Assembly (NCBI GenBank): GCA_000745135.1
Contig: JQNH01000001.1
Coordinates: 2,542,001 to 2,606,000 of the forward strand
Reading direction: 5' to 3'
From: Rhizobiales bacterium YIM 77505
GTDB taxonomy: Bacteria > Pseudomonadota > Alphaproteobacteria > Rhizobiales > Beijerinckiaceae
Length of the DNA: 64,000 nucleotides
The position numbers and the translations under genes are program-made. Numbering within the stretch: position 1 is the first letter of the stretch; the number at the start of each line of letters is the position of its first letter. The notes beneath the pieces are model-generated. The model made no database searches and was not told the origin of the DNA. It was given only the letters and a program-made list of their open reading frames with translations. Below, one piece after another: positions 17,518 to 24,934 of this stretch.

Positions 17518-17684
17518 ATATTTCTTGGAAGCTCGACTATACAAGAGACGCGGAGACTTTCGGCGTTCGGGCAAGCGGAACTTGGCCACGATCCAGCCGT
17601 TGAAACCCCAAGCGCAGGCAGCCGAATCGGCGGCTTCACCGCCCGGCGCGCGCTCGTACAAGGGTTCAACGTGAGGAGATCATA

Positions 17685-18005
17685 ATGAAGAGGTTTGTCC
17701 TGTTCGCCGCGGCCGCGTTGCTCGCTGGCCCGGCTCTTGCCCAGGATTCGCGCCCGGCCCCCCGCACGGGTCCGACGGCGCCTGATTTCACGCAAGGCTC
17801 GGGTCAACGCTCCGGCGGCCCTGCCAACGAGCTCAACCCCTCGACGGGCATGCCCGGCCCGGCGACCACGGGCACCGTCATCGTCGATCCGGCATCGCCG
17901 AACGCCCGCCAGATGCCGATGAACCCCAGTTCGCAGGCCCCCGCCTATCAGCAGGGGTCCGGCCAGGAATCCGGTGGGCCGGCGAAGGAGCTCAACCGGC
18001 AGTGA
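17685..18005 (+). CDS. Small secreted protein with a duplicated QGSGQ-SGGPA-ELN motif
   Basis: A 106-residue protein. The signal peptide spans residues 1-19 (ALA before QDS) and the mature part is polar and Pro/Gly-rich. The motif QGSGQRSGGPANELN appears near the start of the mature part and again as QGSGQESGGPAKELN at the C-terminus, flanking a Pro/Met-rich linker. No enzyme domain is present. The ATG at 17685 follows GTGAGGAGATCATA. A strong hairpin follows the stop codon. The function is unknown; periplasmic or cell-surface location is inferred. Confidence 0.75.
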   Translation: MKRFVLFAAAALLAGPALAQDSRPAPRTGPTAPDFTQGSGQRSGGPANELNPSTGMPGPATTGTVIVDPASPNARQMPMNPSSQAPAYQQGSGQESGGPAKELNRQ

Positions 18006-18011
18006 CCCTCA

Positions 18012-18035
18012 GAAGCGCGCCTTCGGGCGCGCTTC
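18012..18035 (+). terminator. Stem-loop terminator with UUCG loop
   Basis: GAAGCGCGCC (18012-18021), TTCG and GGCGCGCTTC (18026-18035) form a perfect 10-bp stem with a very stable tetraloop, 6 bases after the stop of the small secreted-protein gene. The following CTTCC is a weak T-tract. Before the IS arrived it would also have lain just beyond the response-regulator gene converging from the other strand. Confidence 0.75.
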
Positions 18036-18048
18036 CTTCCAAAACGGA

Positions 18049-18054
18049 CCTAGA
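18049..18054. repeat. Target site duplication, left copy (CCTAGA)
   Basis: CCTAGA directly abuts the left inverted repeat at 18055 and matches the copy at 19074-19079. It fits the NCTAGN target known for IS481. The TAG read on the minus strand at 18052-18050 is the stop codon of the transposase. Confidence 0.9.
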
Positions 18055-18988
18055 TGTCGAATCCAAGCACGTTGTTCAGGCGGCTGAGGGGTGGTTTTCC
18101 GCCGAGGGCTGAGTGGGGTCGGGTGGAGTTGTAGGCGGTGATCCAGGGCTGCATGGCGTGGGCTCGCTCGGCAGAGGTCTGGTAGGTTCGGGCGTAGGCC
18201 CACTCGCGGAGGCTGGTCTGGATGAAGCGTTCGGCTTTTCCGTTGGTCCTGGGCGTGTAGGGCTTGGTGCGGATATGGCGCAGGCCTGCCTCGGCCAGGC
18301 GGTTGCGGAAGGCGAAGCTTTTGTAGGCCGAGCCGTTGTCGGTCATGACGCGCTCGACGCGGACGCCGTGGGCTGCGAAGAAGGCGAGCGCCCGGGACAG
18401 GAAGGCCACGGCGTCCTCCTTGCGCTCGCTCGGCAGCACCTCGGTGTAGGCGAGGCGCGAGGCGTCATCCACGGCGACGTGCAGGTGCTCCCACCCTGTG
18501 CCGGCGACCCGATCGCGTCGGTTGCCGGTGACGCGATGGCTTGGCCTGGCGATGCGTCCAAGCTTCTTGGTGTCGAGATGGATGAGTTCGCCGGGCCGCT
18601 CCCGCTCGTAACGCACAACCGGGGGCTTGGGCTCAATGGCCGCGCGGCGCCCGAGCCCGAGGCGGCGCAGCACGGCGCCGACCGTGGAGCGCGGCTGGCC
18701 GAGCTGGCGGGCGATCGCCGGGCCGGAGAGGCGCTGGCGGCGCAGCCGCTCGATGGCGGCGAGGGTCTCGGGCGACAGGCGACGACGCGGCCGGGCCGGC
18801 GCCGAGCTCCTGTCGTGAAGCATCCGCTCGCCGCCGGCCCGAAAGCGCGCCAGCCATTTGTAGGCAGTTCGCTCCGAGACGCCGGCGGCGCCAGCCGCAT
18901 CCCTCACGCGCCAGCCCTCCTGGCGGATGCGCGACACGAGAAGGGCTCGACCATGGACCGTCATGCGGGCATGCTGGTGAACGTTCAT
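18050..18988 (-). CDS. IS481-family DDE transposase
   Basis: A 312-residue protein from the family-typical start MNVHQHARMTVHGRALLV. An in-frame ATG at 19063 lies inside the inverted repeat and is less likely. The helix-turn-helix region is at about residues 25-60 (AAGAAGVSERTAYKWLARF). The integrase core has Asp139 (HLDTKKL), Asp217 (MTDNGSAYK) and Glu253 (NGKAERF), giving DD35E spacing. The frame runs out of the left end of the element: the final isoleucine codon is partly, and the TAG stop wholly, supplied by the duplicated target CCTAGA. The enzyme cuts and joins the element ends. Confidence 0.95.
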   Translation of the reverse strand: MNVHQHARMTVHGRALLVSRIRQEGWRVRDAAGAAGVSERTAYKWLARFRAGGERMLHDRSSAPARPRRRLSPETLAAIERLRRQRLSGPAIARQLGQPRSTVGAVLRRLGLGRRAAIEPKPPVVRYERERPGELIHLDTKKLGRIARPSHRVTGNRRDRVAGTGWEHLHVAVDDASRLAYTEVLPSERKEDAVAFLSRALAFFAAHGVRVERVMTDNGSAYKSFAFRNRLAEAGLRHIRTKPYTPRTNGKAERFIQTSLREWAYARTYQTSAERAHAMQPWITAYNSTRPHSALGGKPPLSRLNNVLGFDI

Positions 18989-19073
18989 CCGGGTGCTCCG
19001 GTCGGGGTTGGTTGGCTTCGCAACCCCAGCCTCACACCTCAGCCCCGGATGAACAACCTTCATAGCTTCGACA
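18055..19073 (-). mobile_element. Intact IS481-family insertion sequence
   Basis: A 1019-bp element bounded by imperfect terminal inverted repeats. Both ends begin TGTCGAA when read inward, then share GTTGTTCA and GCTGAGG at similar spacing. It is flanked by an exact 6-bp duplication (CCTAGA at 18049-18054 and 19074-19079) and carries one full-length DDE transposase gene. Identical duplications and an intact frame suggest recent insertion. The target lies precisely at the stop codon of the response-regulator gene on the same strand. Confidence 0.92.
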
Positions 19074-19079
19074 CCTAGA
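19074..19079. repeat. Target site duplication, right copy (CCTAGA)
   Basis: CCTAGA follows the right inverted repeat directly and repeats 18049-18054. Read on the minus strand it contains the TAG stop codon of the response regulator gene (19077-19075), so that gene is left intact. Confidence 0.9.
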
Positions 19080-19437
19080 CCGCAACTTTTGCTGGGACGC
19101 GAGAGCGCTCGGCATCCTTGAGCACGGCGACGATCGCCGCCTCGGGAAACGGCTTCCTGACGAACGGCGCCTTGGCAAAACTTTCCGGGACGGATGCGCG
19201 CCGTGACCCCGAGACGAAGGCGAACGGGACGCCGCTGTCCGCCAATGCGCGGGCAAGGCCGAAGCTGACCCCGTCCCGCACCTCGACGTCGAGCAGGGCG
19301 AAGTCGACCGCGTCGAGGTCAGCCACTGCGTCCCGCGCCCTGGCGTAGGGTCCCGCGACGTCGTGGCCCTCGCCCGCGACGATCAACTCGAGTTCGAGCG
19401 CCACCAGCGGATCGTCTTCGAGCACAAGCACACGCAT
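19075..19437 (-). CDS. Single-domain response regulator
   Basis: A 120-residue CheY-like receiver with no output domain. The acidic pair is Asp8-Asp9 (LVLEDDPLV), the predicted phosphorylation site is Asp50 (ALLDVEV), the switch Ser/Thr position is in FVSGS, and Lys95 lies in FVRKPF. The ATG at 19437 starts the domain directly; the longer frame upstream is unlikely. The IS481-family element sits immediately beyond its TAG, so read-through transcripts now enter the transposase gene instead of reaching the hairpin at 18012-18035. The partner kinase is not in the window. Confidence 0.88.
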   Translation of the reverse strand: MRVLVLEDDPLVALELELIVAGEGHDVAGPYARARDAVADLDAVDFALLDVEVRDGVSFGLARALADSGVPFAFVSGSRRASVPESFAKAPFVRKPFPEAAIVAVLKDAERSRVPAKVAV

Positions 19438-19622
19438 CTCACTCCTCCCCGCCGCAGGGGCCGCTCCCTTCCCGCTCCTCGCCCTGCCATGCGGGCGGAA
19501 GACACAGAACATGTGATGAACGAGGCGGCTTCGCGTCGGTTCCGGCCCAGGGCTGCGTTGTCGACAAGTTTAGGATTAAGGGTAAACGCTTCCTTTCCTT
19601 TCGCCGGTGCGACAACACACGA

Positions 19623-19650
19623 CGACGCCGGACCCGAAGGCCCGGCGTCG
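19623..19650 (-). terminator. Stem-loop downstream of the stress-cluster operon
   Basis: CGACGCCGG (19623-19631) pairs perfectly with CCGGCGTCG (19642-19650) around a 10-base loop, 22 bases beyond the stop codon of the last minus-strand gene of the cluster. No T-run follows on the minus strand, so termination may be partial. Confidence 0.55.
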
Positions 19651-19672
19651 GTAAGATGGGACATCGACGGGT

Positions 19673-20434
19673 TCAGTGGTTCTGGAAGCGACCTGCGACG
19701 CCGCGGCGTTCACGCTCCTCTCGACGCCAGTCGGACTCCTCCTCTTCCTGATCTCCGAGAAGTTCGTCCACCATCTCGCGTCCACGATGGGCCATGTCGC
19801 GGGCATAGCGCATGCCCTGCTCGCGCACCTCATCCGCCAGGCGGCCGAAGGTGCGATCCTCGTGCCGGGTTCGCGGCAGAAGAGCGCCGATGAGCAAGCC
19901 GGCGGCCAGGCCGACCACGCCCACGAGCAGGGGGTTTTCGCTGACGAAACGCTCGACGGAGCTGCGCGCCTGGCCCATGCGCGGCATGGAGCGCCGGGCC
20001 GAGCCGAGATAGCGTGTGCCGCGCTCATACATGTCCGAAGCGTACTCCGCCGCCTGTTCGTAAGTGTCGCGCGCCCATTCCGACGCCTGCTCGTAGGCCT
20101 CGCCGCCCCGCTCGCGGACCTGGTCCGCGGTCTCGCGGACAGTCTCGGCCGCCGACTGAGCCGCCGACTGCCGTGCGCCGCTCCCTGACCCGCCGCCGCT
20201 CGCGCCGCGACCCGCGTCGCCCCTGCCCATGTCCTTGTCCTGGTGGCGAAGATGCTCCGGCCCCTGGCTGTGGCTCTGCCCGGCACCGGTCGGGCCGGCG
20301 CCGCCGCCGAGGGGCTTCGACGTCTGGGAAGCGAGCGTCGAGCTCTGCGGCGAGGAGCCGGATGCTCCGCCCGAGATCTTCGCCGCCGACACGGTGTCGG
20401 AGCCGCTGCCCTGCTGGTTCGACTTCTCGTCCAT
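19673..20434 (-). CDS. Nutrient-deprivation-type membrane-anchored stress protein
   Basis: A 253-residue protein. The N-terminal 80 residues are Ser/Gly/Gln-rich and disordered. Next comes an amphipathic Ala/Glu/Arg helix region (about 85-155, with repeats such as EQASEWARDTYEQAAEYASDMY). A single membrane helix lies near 170-190 (NPLLVGVVGLAAGLLIGALL), and the tail is charged (EEEESDWRREERERRG). The arrangement resembles DUF883/ElaB-like and rhizobial nutrient-deprivation-induced proteins. It is the last gene of a four-gene minus-strand cluster, 30 bp after the DUF3618 gene, and probably sits at the inner membrane. Confidence 0.7.
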   Translation of the reverse strand: MDEKSNQQGSGSDTVSAAKISGGASGSSPQSSTLASQTSKPLGGGAGPTGAGQSHSQGPEHLRHQDKDMGRGDAGRGASGGGSGSGARQSAAQSAAETVRETADQVRERGGEAYEQASEWARDTYEQAAEYASDMYERGTRYLGSARRSMPRMGQARSSVERFVSENPLLVGVVGLAAGLLIGALLPRTRHEDRTFGRLADEVREQGMRYARDMAHRGREMVDELLGDQEEEESDWRREERERRGVAGRFQNH

Positions 20435-20464
20435 GACTTCCTCCTCGTGTCGTCTTGGAAGGTT

Positions 20465-20869
20465 TCAGGCGCGCACGCCCGCCTCGTGCCGCGGCTCGAG
20501 CACGTCATGGGCAGCGTGCCGCGGCGATGTCATATCGGGGTCGTAAGTCCGGCTTTGGCCGGTGTTCAGGACGGGAATGCTCTCTTCTTCCAGGGCGGAT
20601 CCAACTCCATCGGTCCGTCGCTCCTGGCTCATGCGATGAAGGAGCCAGCCGACTCCGACGGCGATCAGGAGCACGGGGACCGGGTTCCTGCGGACCATCG
20701 TTGCGGCCTGGTCGATCACGGAGCCGAACTCCGTCTGGCGCATCGACCCCATGATCTCGTCGACGATCCCGGAGACCGACAGCCGATCCTGGATGCGGTC
20801 GATCGTGCGGTCGAGACGGGCCCTGGTCTCCGCCACCTCCCGCTCGAGCTCTTGGATTGCCTGGGTCAT
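20465..20869 (-). CDS. DUF3618 membrane protein
   Basis: A 134-residue protein opening with the DUF3618 signature IQELEREVAETRARLDRTID and having one membrane helix at about residues 62-79 (NPVPVLLIAVGVGWLLHRM). Its ATG overlaps the stop of the holin-like gene upstream (ATGA), so translation is coupled. DUF3618 proteins in Hyphomicrobiales are regularly found beside holin-X-like and BrkB-like genes, as here. The molecular role is unknown; envelope stress is the usual suggestion. Confidence 0.8.
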   Translation of the reverse strand: MTQAIQELEREVAETRARLDRTIDRIQDRLSVSGIVDEIMGSMRQTEFGSVIDQAATMVRRNPVPVLLIAVGVGWLLHRMSQERRTDGVGSALEEESIPVLNTGQSRTYDPDMTSPRHAAHDVLEPRHEAGVRA

Positions 20870-21258
20870 GCGGACACCCTCTCGGAGAAGACTGCAGCAT
20901 CCCGCTGCACGGACCGGACCGTCCGGTCGGGCGTCAGCGACGTCATCTTGCTGCGGCCGTAAAGAGCGAGGCCGATGGCGATGGCCGCCATCACGACCGC
21001 GACGATGAACGCGGCAAGGGCCTCCGAATGGACGACCGTCGCGAGCCACTCGACCAGGGCCTCGGTAAGAAGGGAGATGGCGACGATCGCAAACACCGCC
21101 GCTGCCACCATCATCCCGAGACCCATCGCGAGCGAGCGCACATTCTCGGTCATTTCGGTGCGAAAGAGCGCCATCTCCTTGCGGGCGAGATCCGCGCTGT
21201 CGCGCAAGGCATCGCCAAGGAGCGAATGGATGCTCTCGCCTTGGTACTGCTCCGCCAT
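20866..21258 (-). CDS. Phage-holin-like (Holin-X/DUF1469) membrane protein
   Basis: A 130-residue protein with an amphipathic N-terminal helix (HSLLGDALRDSADLARKEMA, the Holin-X family opening) and two membrane helices at about residues 43-70 and 77-99. The ATG at 21258 is preceded by AGGAGGGCGGG; an upstream in-frame TTG is less likely. The name reflects a fold family and no lysis function is implied. It is coupled to the DUF3618 gene. Confidence 0.8.
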   Translation of the reverse strand: MAEQYQGESIHSLLGDALRDSADLARKEMALFRTEMTENVRSLAMGLGMMVAAAVFAIVAISLLTEALVEWLATVVHSEALAAFIVAVVMAAIAIGLALYGRSKMTSLTPDRTVRSVQRDAAVFSERVSA

Positions 21259-21269
21259 CCCGCCCTCCT

Positions 21270-21845
21270 TCAAGCTCGGCTACGAGTATAGGCCGAGCCC
21301 GGAGATGCCTGCGCCCTCGCCCCCGTGGCGGTTGCGTCTCGCCGCCGGCGCATCTCTGCCTGCCGGATGCCCTCGGCCGAACTCTTGATGAAACGGGCGG
21401 CGAGGAACCCGGCTGCGAAGGTCGTCGCGGCGACGGTCATCGGACGACGACGGACGACCTCCTCCACATCGGTCAGGATCTCGCCGAAGCTGCGCCCGCG
21501 AATATTGTCGGCGAGCTGTTCGAGGCCGGCCGCGGCGCTATCGACGAAGGCCTGGATGTTGGGTCGATCGTCGAACTGCCGGCAGGCCTCGCGCAATGAC
21601 TGCGCGAGATCGGCCACCGACTGGGCGGCATCGTCCTTGCGACGGTCGACATAGGTCGTCGCCTGCAGGCGCGCGGAGTCGAGGAAATGCCGACCTTGCT
21701 CGACGGCGGCACCGGCCATCTGGCCGACCTCCTCCTTGATGGCATCCCAATCCTCCGGCCGCGCTGCACCTTCCTGATCGGTGCGGTTCGCCGATCCTTG
21801 CTGATTCTGGCGCTGGCGTGCGCCATTGTCGTAGCCGACGGCCAT
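21270..21845 (-). CDS. Membrane-associated stress-cluster protein of unknown function
   Basis: A 191-residue protein. The Gln/Asn/Arg-rich N-terminus is followed by a long amphipathic helical region (about 35-130, with AVEQGRHFLDSARLQATTYVD) and one membrane helix near 145-165 (RPMTVAATTFAAGFLAARF). The ATG at 21845 has a strong AGGAGG six bases upstream and fits better than the in-frame start at 21920. It is the first gene of the compact set that continues into the holin-like and DUF3618 genes. Its layout matches the last gene of the set, suggesting related membrane-tethered helical proteins. Confidence 0.7.
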   Translation of the reverse strand: MAVGYDNGARQRQNQQGSANRTDQEGAARPEDWDAIKEEVGQMAGAAVEQGRHFLDSARLQATTYVDRRKDDAAQSVADLAQSLREACRQFDDRPNIQAFVDSAAAGLEQLADNIRGRSFGEILTDVEEVVRRRPMTVAATTFAAGFLAARFIKSSAEGIRQAEMRRRRDATATGARAQASPGSAYTRSRA

Positions 21846-21954
21846 AGCCTGCCTCCTGTCTGCGTCGAGGTAACCCGCTGAAAGCGCGGCGGTTCCCTGA
21901 TTCACCGGAACCGACGCCACCGAGTCTGGGTGAGCCGGAGCGGCATCGGCCGGT

Positions 21955-23130
21955 TCAGGCGCGAGCCGCCCCGACGCGATCAGCCATCTCGGCCCCGCGG
22001 GCGCCGAGCGGCTTCTCCGGACCTGTGGTCGTGTCCTGGGCGGTCTGGTGCTCGAGTTCGGCGTTGATCTCTCCGCCGAGCAGAACGACGGTCGTCGAGA
22101 GCCAGATCCAGGTCATGAAGCCGATGACGGCGCCAAGGGAGCCGTAGGTCTCGTTGTAGTTGCCGAAATTGGCGACGTACCAGGAAAAGAGCATCGAGCC
22201 GACGAGCCACACGCCTCCGGCGATGGCGCTGCCCCACGTCACCCAGCGCCACTCGGCCTTGTCGCGGCTCGGGCCGTACCGATAGAGGCACGCGAGCGCG
22301 AAGAGCACGCCGAGGTAAAGGAGCGGCCAGCGCAGGATGGCGAAGAGCGGCTCGACCACCGTGCCAAGATGCAGGAAGTTGAAGACGGCCGGCAGGACGA
22401 TCACCGCAACGAGCGCCGCCAGGAGGAAGAGAACCGCGCCGATGGTGAAGAGCAGCGATTGCAGATTGAGAGTGATGAAGCTGCGCTTCTCCTCCTCTTC
22501 GTAGACGATGTTGAGCGCATCGAAGATCGCCTTCATGCCCGCATTGGCGCTCCACAGGGAGATCGCCAAGCCGAAGAAGAAAGCGAAACCCAGAGCCCCG
22601 CCTCCCTGCGAGGCGATGCGCGTGACCTGTTCGCGGATGATGTCGAGCGCGCCGCCCGGCAGGAAGCCGGACAGGGTCTCGAGGTGCTGGCTGATGGTGG
22701 CCGCATCGGCGAACAGGCCGTAGAGCGACACCAGCGCCGCGATGGCGGGAAAAATCGCGAGCAGTGAGTAGAAGGTCACGCCGGCGGCGACGGAGAGGAT
22801 GCGATCCTCTCCCATCTCCTCGTAAACACGCCAGAGCACGTCCTTCCAGCCCTTGGCGGGAATCTCGCTTGGCGCTCGCGCCATTCGCCCGCGGTCGCGC
22901 TCCCGCGAGGCGAGGCGCTCCGCCTCCGGGGCGCGGTAAGACCGCACCTGGCCGCCTCCGAGCTTGGCGGACGAACCCGCTTTGGGCCCCAGGACAACAT
23001 CCGGGAAGGGCTCGCGGCGTTTCGCCGTCACAAGACGGATGAGGGCGATTCCCAGCAGGATCGTCCACAAGGGAGAGGTCGGCGGCCGTGAGGGGCGACC
23101 CGTCTGCGATCCCATCGCTGCAACTGCCAT
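21955..23130 (-). CDS. YihY/virulence factor BrkB family membrane protein
   Basis: A 391-residue protein with a YihY/BrkB domain. The signature LSVAAGVTFYSLLAIFPAIA is followed by about six membrane helices and ends in GSLGAVIGFMTWIWLSTTVV and LLGGEINAELEHQ. These proteins are inner-membrane and are often mislabelled ribonuclease BN; their activity is unknown. The start is uncertain: the ATG at 23130 or 23115 both fit, while the long open frame upstream does not resemble the family. It lies 109 bp upstream of the small stress-membrane genes on the same strand and may be co-transcribed. Confidence 0.87.
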   Translation of the reverse strand: MAVAAMGSQTGRPSRPPTSPLWTILLGIALIRLVTAKRREPFPDVVLGPKAGSSAKLGGGQVRSYRAPEAERLASRERDRGRMARAPSEIPAKGWKDVLWRVYEEMGEDRILSVAAGVTFYSLLAIFPAIAALVSLYGLFADAATISQHLETLSGFLPGGALDIIREQVTRIASQGGGALGFAFFFGLAISLWSANAGMKAIFDALNIVYEEEEKRSFITLNLQSLLFTIGAVLFLLAALVAVIVLPAVFNFLHLGTVVEPLFAILRWPLLYLGVLFALACLYRYGPSRDKAEWRWVTWGSAIAGGVWLVGSMLFSWYVANFGNYNETYGSLGAVIGFMTWIWLSTTVVLLGGEINAELEHQTAQDTTTGPEKPLGARGAEMADRVGAARA

Positions 23131-23344
23131 CGTCGGACCCGAAAGGCTGGCAAAGAAGCACAAGGCGCTCGGCGCGCCGGCGCAAGGCATAACGGACCGC
23201 AAGCGAAACCGTTCCTGGAGAAGGCCACGGTATGTCCTGGAGCGCCCCGGCATCGCCTCGAGGCCTTGAGCGAACCTGGGACTCGCACCATCGTTGCGCC
23301 GGATGCTCCTGGCGCCATGCGAGCCTCAACGGAAAGGACTTCAG

Positions 23345-24901
23345 ATGAGCACTCGCCGCTCACTCCGCTGCATCGGCGCAGGCGTCCTGCTGGCCCTGTC
23401 GGTGGGCGGAGGGCTCGCCGAGACCCTCACGATCGGCGTCCGGACTGGCCCATCATCGCTCGATCCCCATGACCCTCAGGCGAGGTCCGACGGGGCGGCC
23501 CTGAGGCACATCTTCGACACGCTCGTCTGGTCGGGCGACAAGCTGCAGCTGGAGCCGGGGCTCGCCGAATCCTGGAAGATCATCGATGCCACCACCTGGG
23601 AGTTCCGGCTTCGCCAGGGCGTAAGATTCCACGACGGGTCCAACTTCACGGCCGAGGACGTGAAGGCCTCGATCGAGCGTGCCCGAACGATCTCAAGCAC
23701 GGATCCGTCAGCCTCGCCCGCGCGTCGGATCAAGGCTGTGAACGTCGTCGACCCTCGCACGCTGCACATCCTCACCGATCGCCCGACCCCGACGCTCCTC
23801 CATGACCTCGCCGATCTCCTCATCCTCTCCGCGAAGGAGTCGATCAGCCCCAGGGCGGCCATTGGCACGGGACCGTTCAAGGTCGTCTCCTGGACGCCGA
23901 ACAAGGAACTGGTCATGGAGCGCTTCGACCAGCATTGGCGGGGCGCCTCCTCGTGGCAGCGGGTGGTGCGCCGGGAAATCCCGGTCGCCATGGACCGCGT
24001 CGCCCTGCTCAAGGCAGGACAAGTCGATGTCATCGACCAGGTGCCCGCGGCCGAGCTGGCAACGCTGGAGAAGGACCCGAAGCTGAGGATCGTGACGGCC
24101 GGAGCCACAGCGATCTTCGATCTCGAGTTCGACCTGCGCGAGAGGACGCCCCAGGTGAGGGCGAAAGACGGCTCGCCGTTCATCCAGAACCCGTTCCGCG
24201 ATCCGCGCGTGCGGGAGGCGGTCGATCTTGCCGTCGACCGTCGGGCGCTGGCCGAGGTCGCCCTCGAAGGTCTCGGCCGGGCGCAGAGCCAGGTGGTCAC
24301 CCCTGAGACGGCCGGCTTCAACGCGAAGCTGCCGGACACAAGGCCGAACCTGCAGCGCGCCCGCCAGCTTCTGCAGGAGGCCGGCTTCCCGAACGGGTTC
24401 AAGGTGAGCCTGGACTTCACGAGCGACCACACGCCCGGCGATCGGGCGCTCGGCGCGTCCGTGGCGCACATGCTGGGCCGCATCGGCCTTGAGGTGCAGC
24501 CGAACCCGCGGCCGGCGGCGGTCTTCTTCCCTGCCCGGGACCAGGGCGCGTACTCGCTGGTCCTTGCCGCTCGCCGCCCGCCGGGCGGCGACGCCTTCGA
24601 GACCCTCTCGTCCCTCGGCCACACCCGTGATCCGGAGCGTCAGAGGGGCGCCTTGAATTGGCGCAGTTATTCGAACCCCGCCCTCGACCGCCTCCTCGAC
24701 CAAGCGGCCGTGGAGCTGGATGAAGGCAAACGCCGCCAACTTCTCGAGGAGGCAGGCGCCCTGTTCGCGAGGGAGCGCGTCTGTCTGCCGCTCGTTGCCC
24801 TCGCCGCCACCTGGGCTCTCCGGAAGGACAAGGTTGATCTGCCGAAACCTCGGGCCGACGGCGAGACGCTCGCGCAGGACCTGGTGCCAGCGCGGAAGTG
24901 A
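23345..24901 (+). CDS. Orphan peptide/nickel-type ABC substrate-binding protein
   Basis: A 518-residue SBP_bac_5 (DppA/OppA) protein with a signal peptide (residues 1-25, GLA before ETLTIGV). Family motifs are GPSSLDPHD, GLAESWKIIDATTWEFRLRQGVRFHDGSNFTAED (positions about 71-104), and GTGPFKVVSW. No permease or ATPase genes adjoin it, so it either uses a transporter encoded elsewhere or has lost its partners. The ATG at 23345 follows GGAAAGGACTTCAG. Confidence 0.88.
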   Translation: MSTRRSLRCIGAGVLLALSVGGGLAETLTIGVRTGPSSLDPHDPQARSDGAALRHIFDTLVWSGDKLQLEPGLAESWKIIDATTWEFRLRQGVRFHDGSNFTAEDVKASIERARTISSTDPSASPARRIKAVNVVDPRTLHILTDRPTPTLLHDLADLLILSAKESISPRAAIGTGPFKVVSWTPNKELVMERFDQHWRGASSWQRVVRREIPVAMDRVALLKAGQVDVIDQVPAAELATLEKDPKLRIVTAGATAIFDLEFDLRERTPQVRAKDGSPFIQNPFRDPRVREAVDLAVDRRALAEVALEGLGRAQSQVVTPETAGFNAKLPDTRPNLQRARQLLQEAGFPNGFKVSLDFTSDHTPGDRALGASVAHMLGRIGLEVQPNPRPAAVFFPARDQGAYSLVLAARRPPGGDAFETLSSLGHTRDPERQRGALNWRSYSNPALDRLLDQAAVELDEGKRRQLLEEAGALFARERVCLPLVALAATWALRKDKVDLPKPRADGETLAQDLVPARK

Positions 24902-24934
24902 GCGAGCCCGCTGCTTCCATGGGGAGAAGGAGGT

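Noticed and set aside
18989-19063. Transposase start at the ATG at 19063
   Set aside because: It would place the start inside the terminal inverted repeat and add 25 residues not typical of IS481 transposases. The start at 18988 matches the family.
20866-21258. Prophage remnant suggested by the holin-like protein
   Set aside because: No other phage genes are nearby, and the Holin-X family is a normal chromosomal companion of DUF3618 genes.
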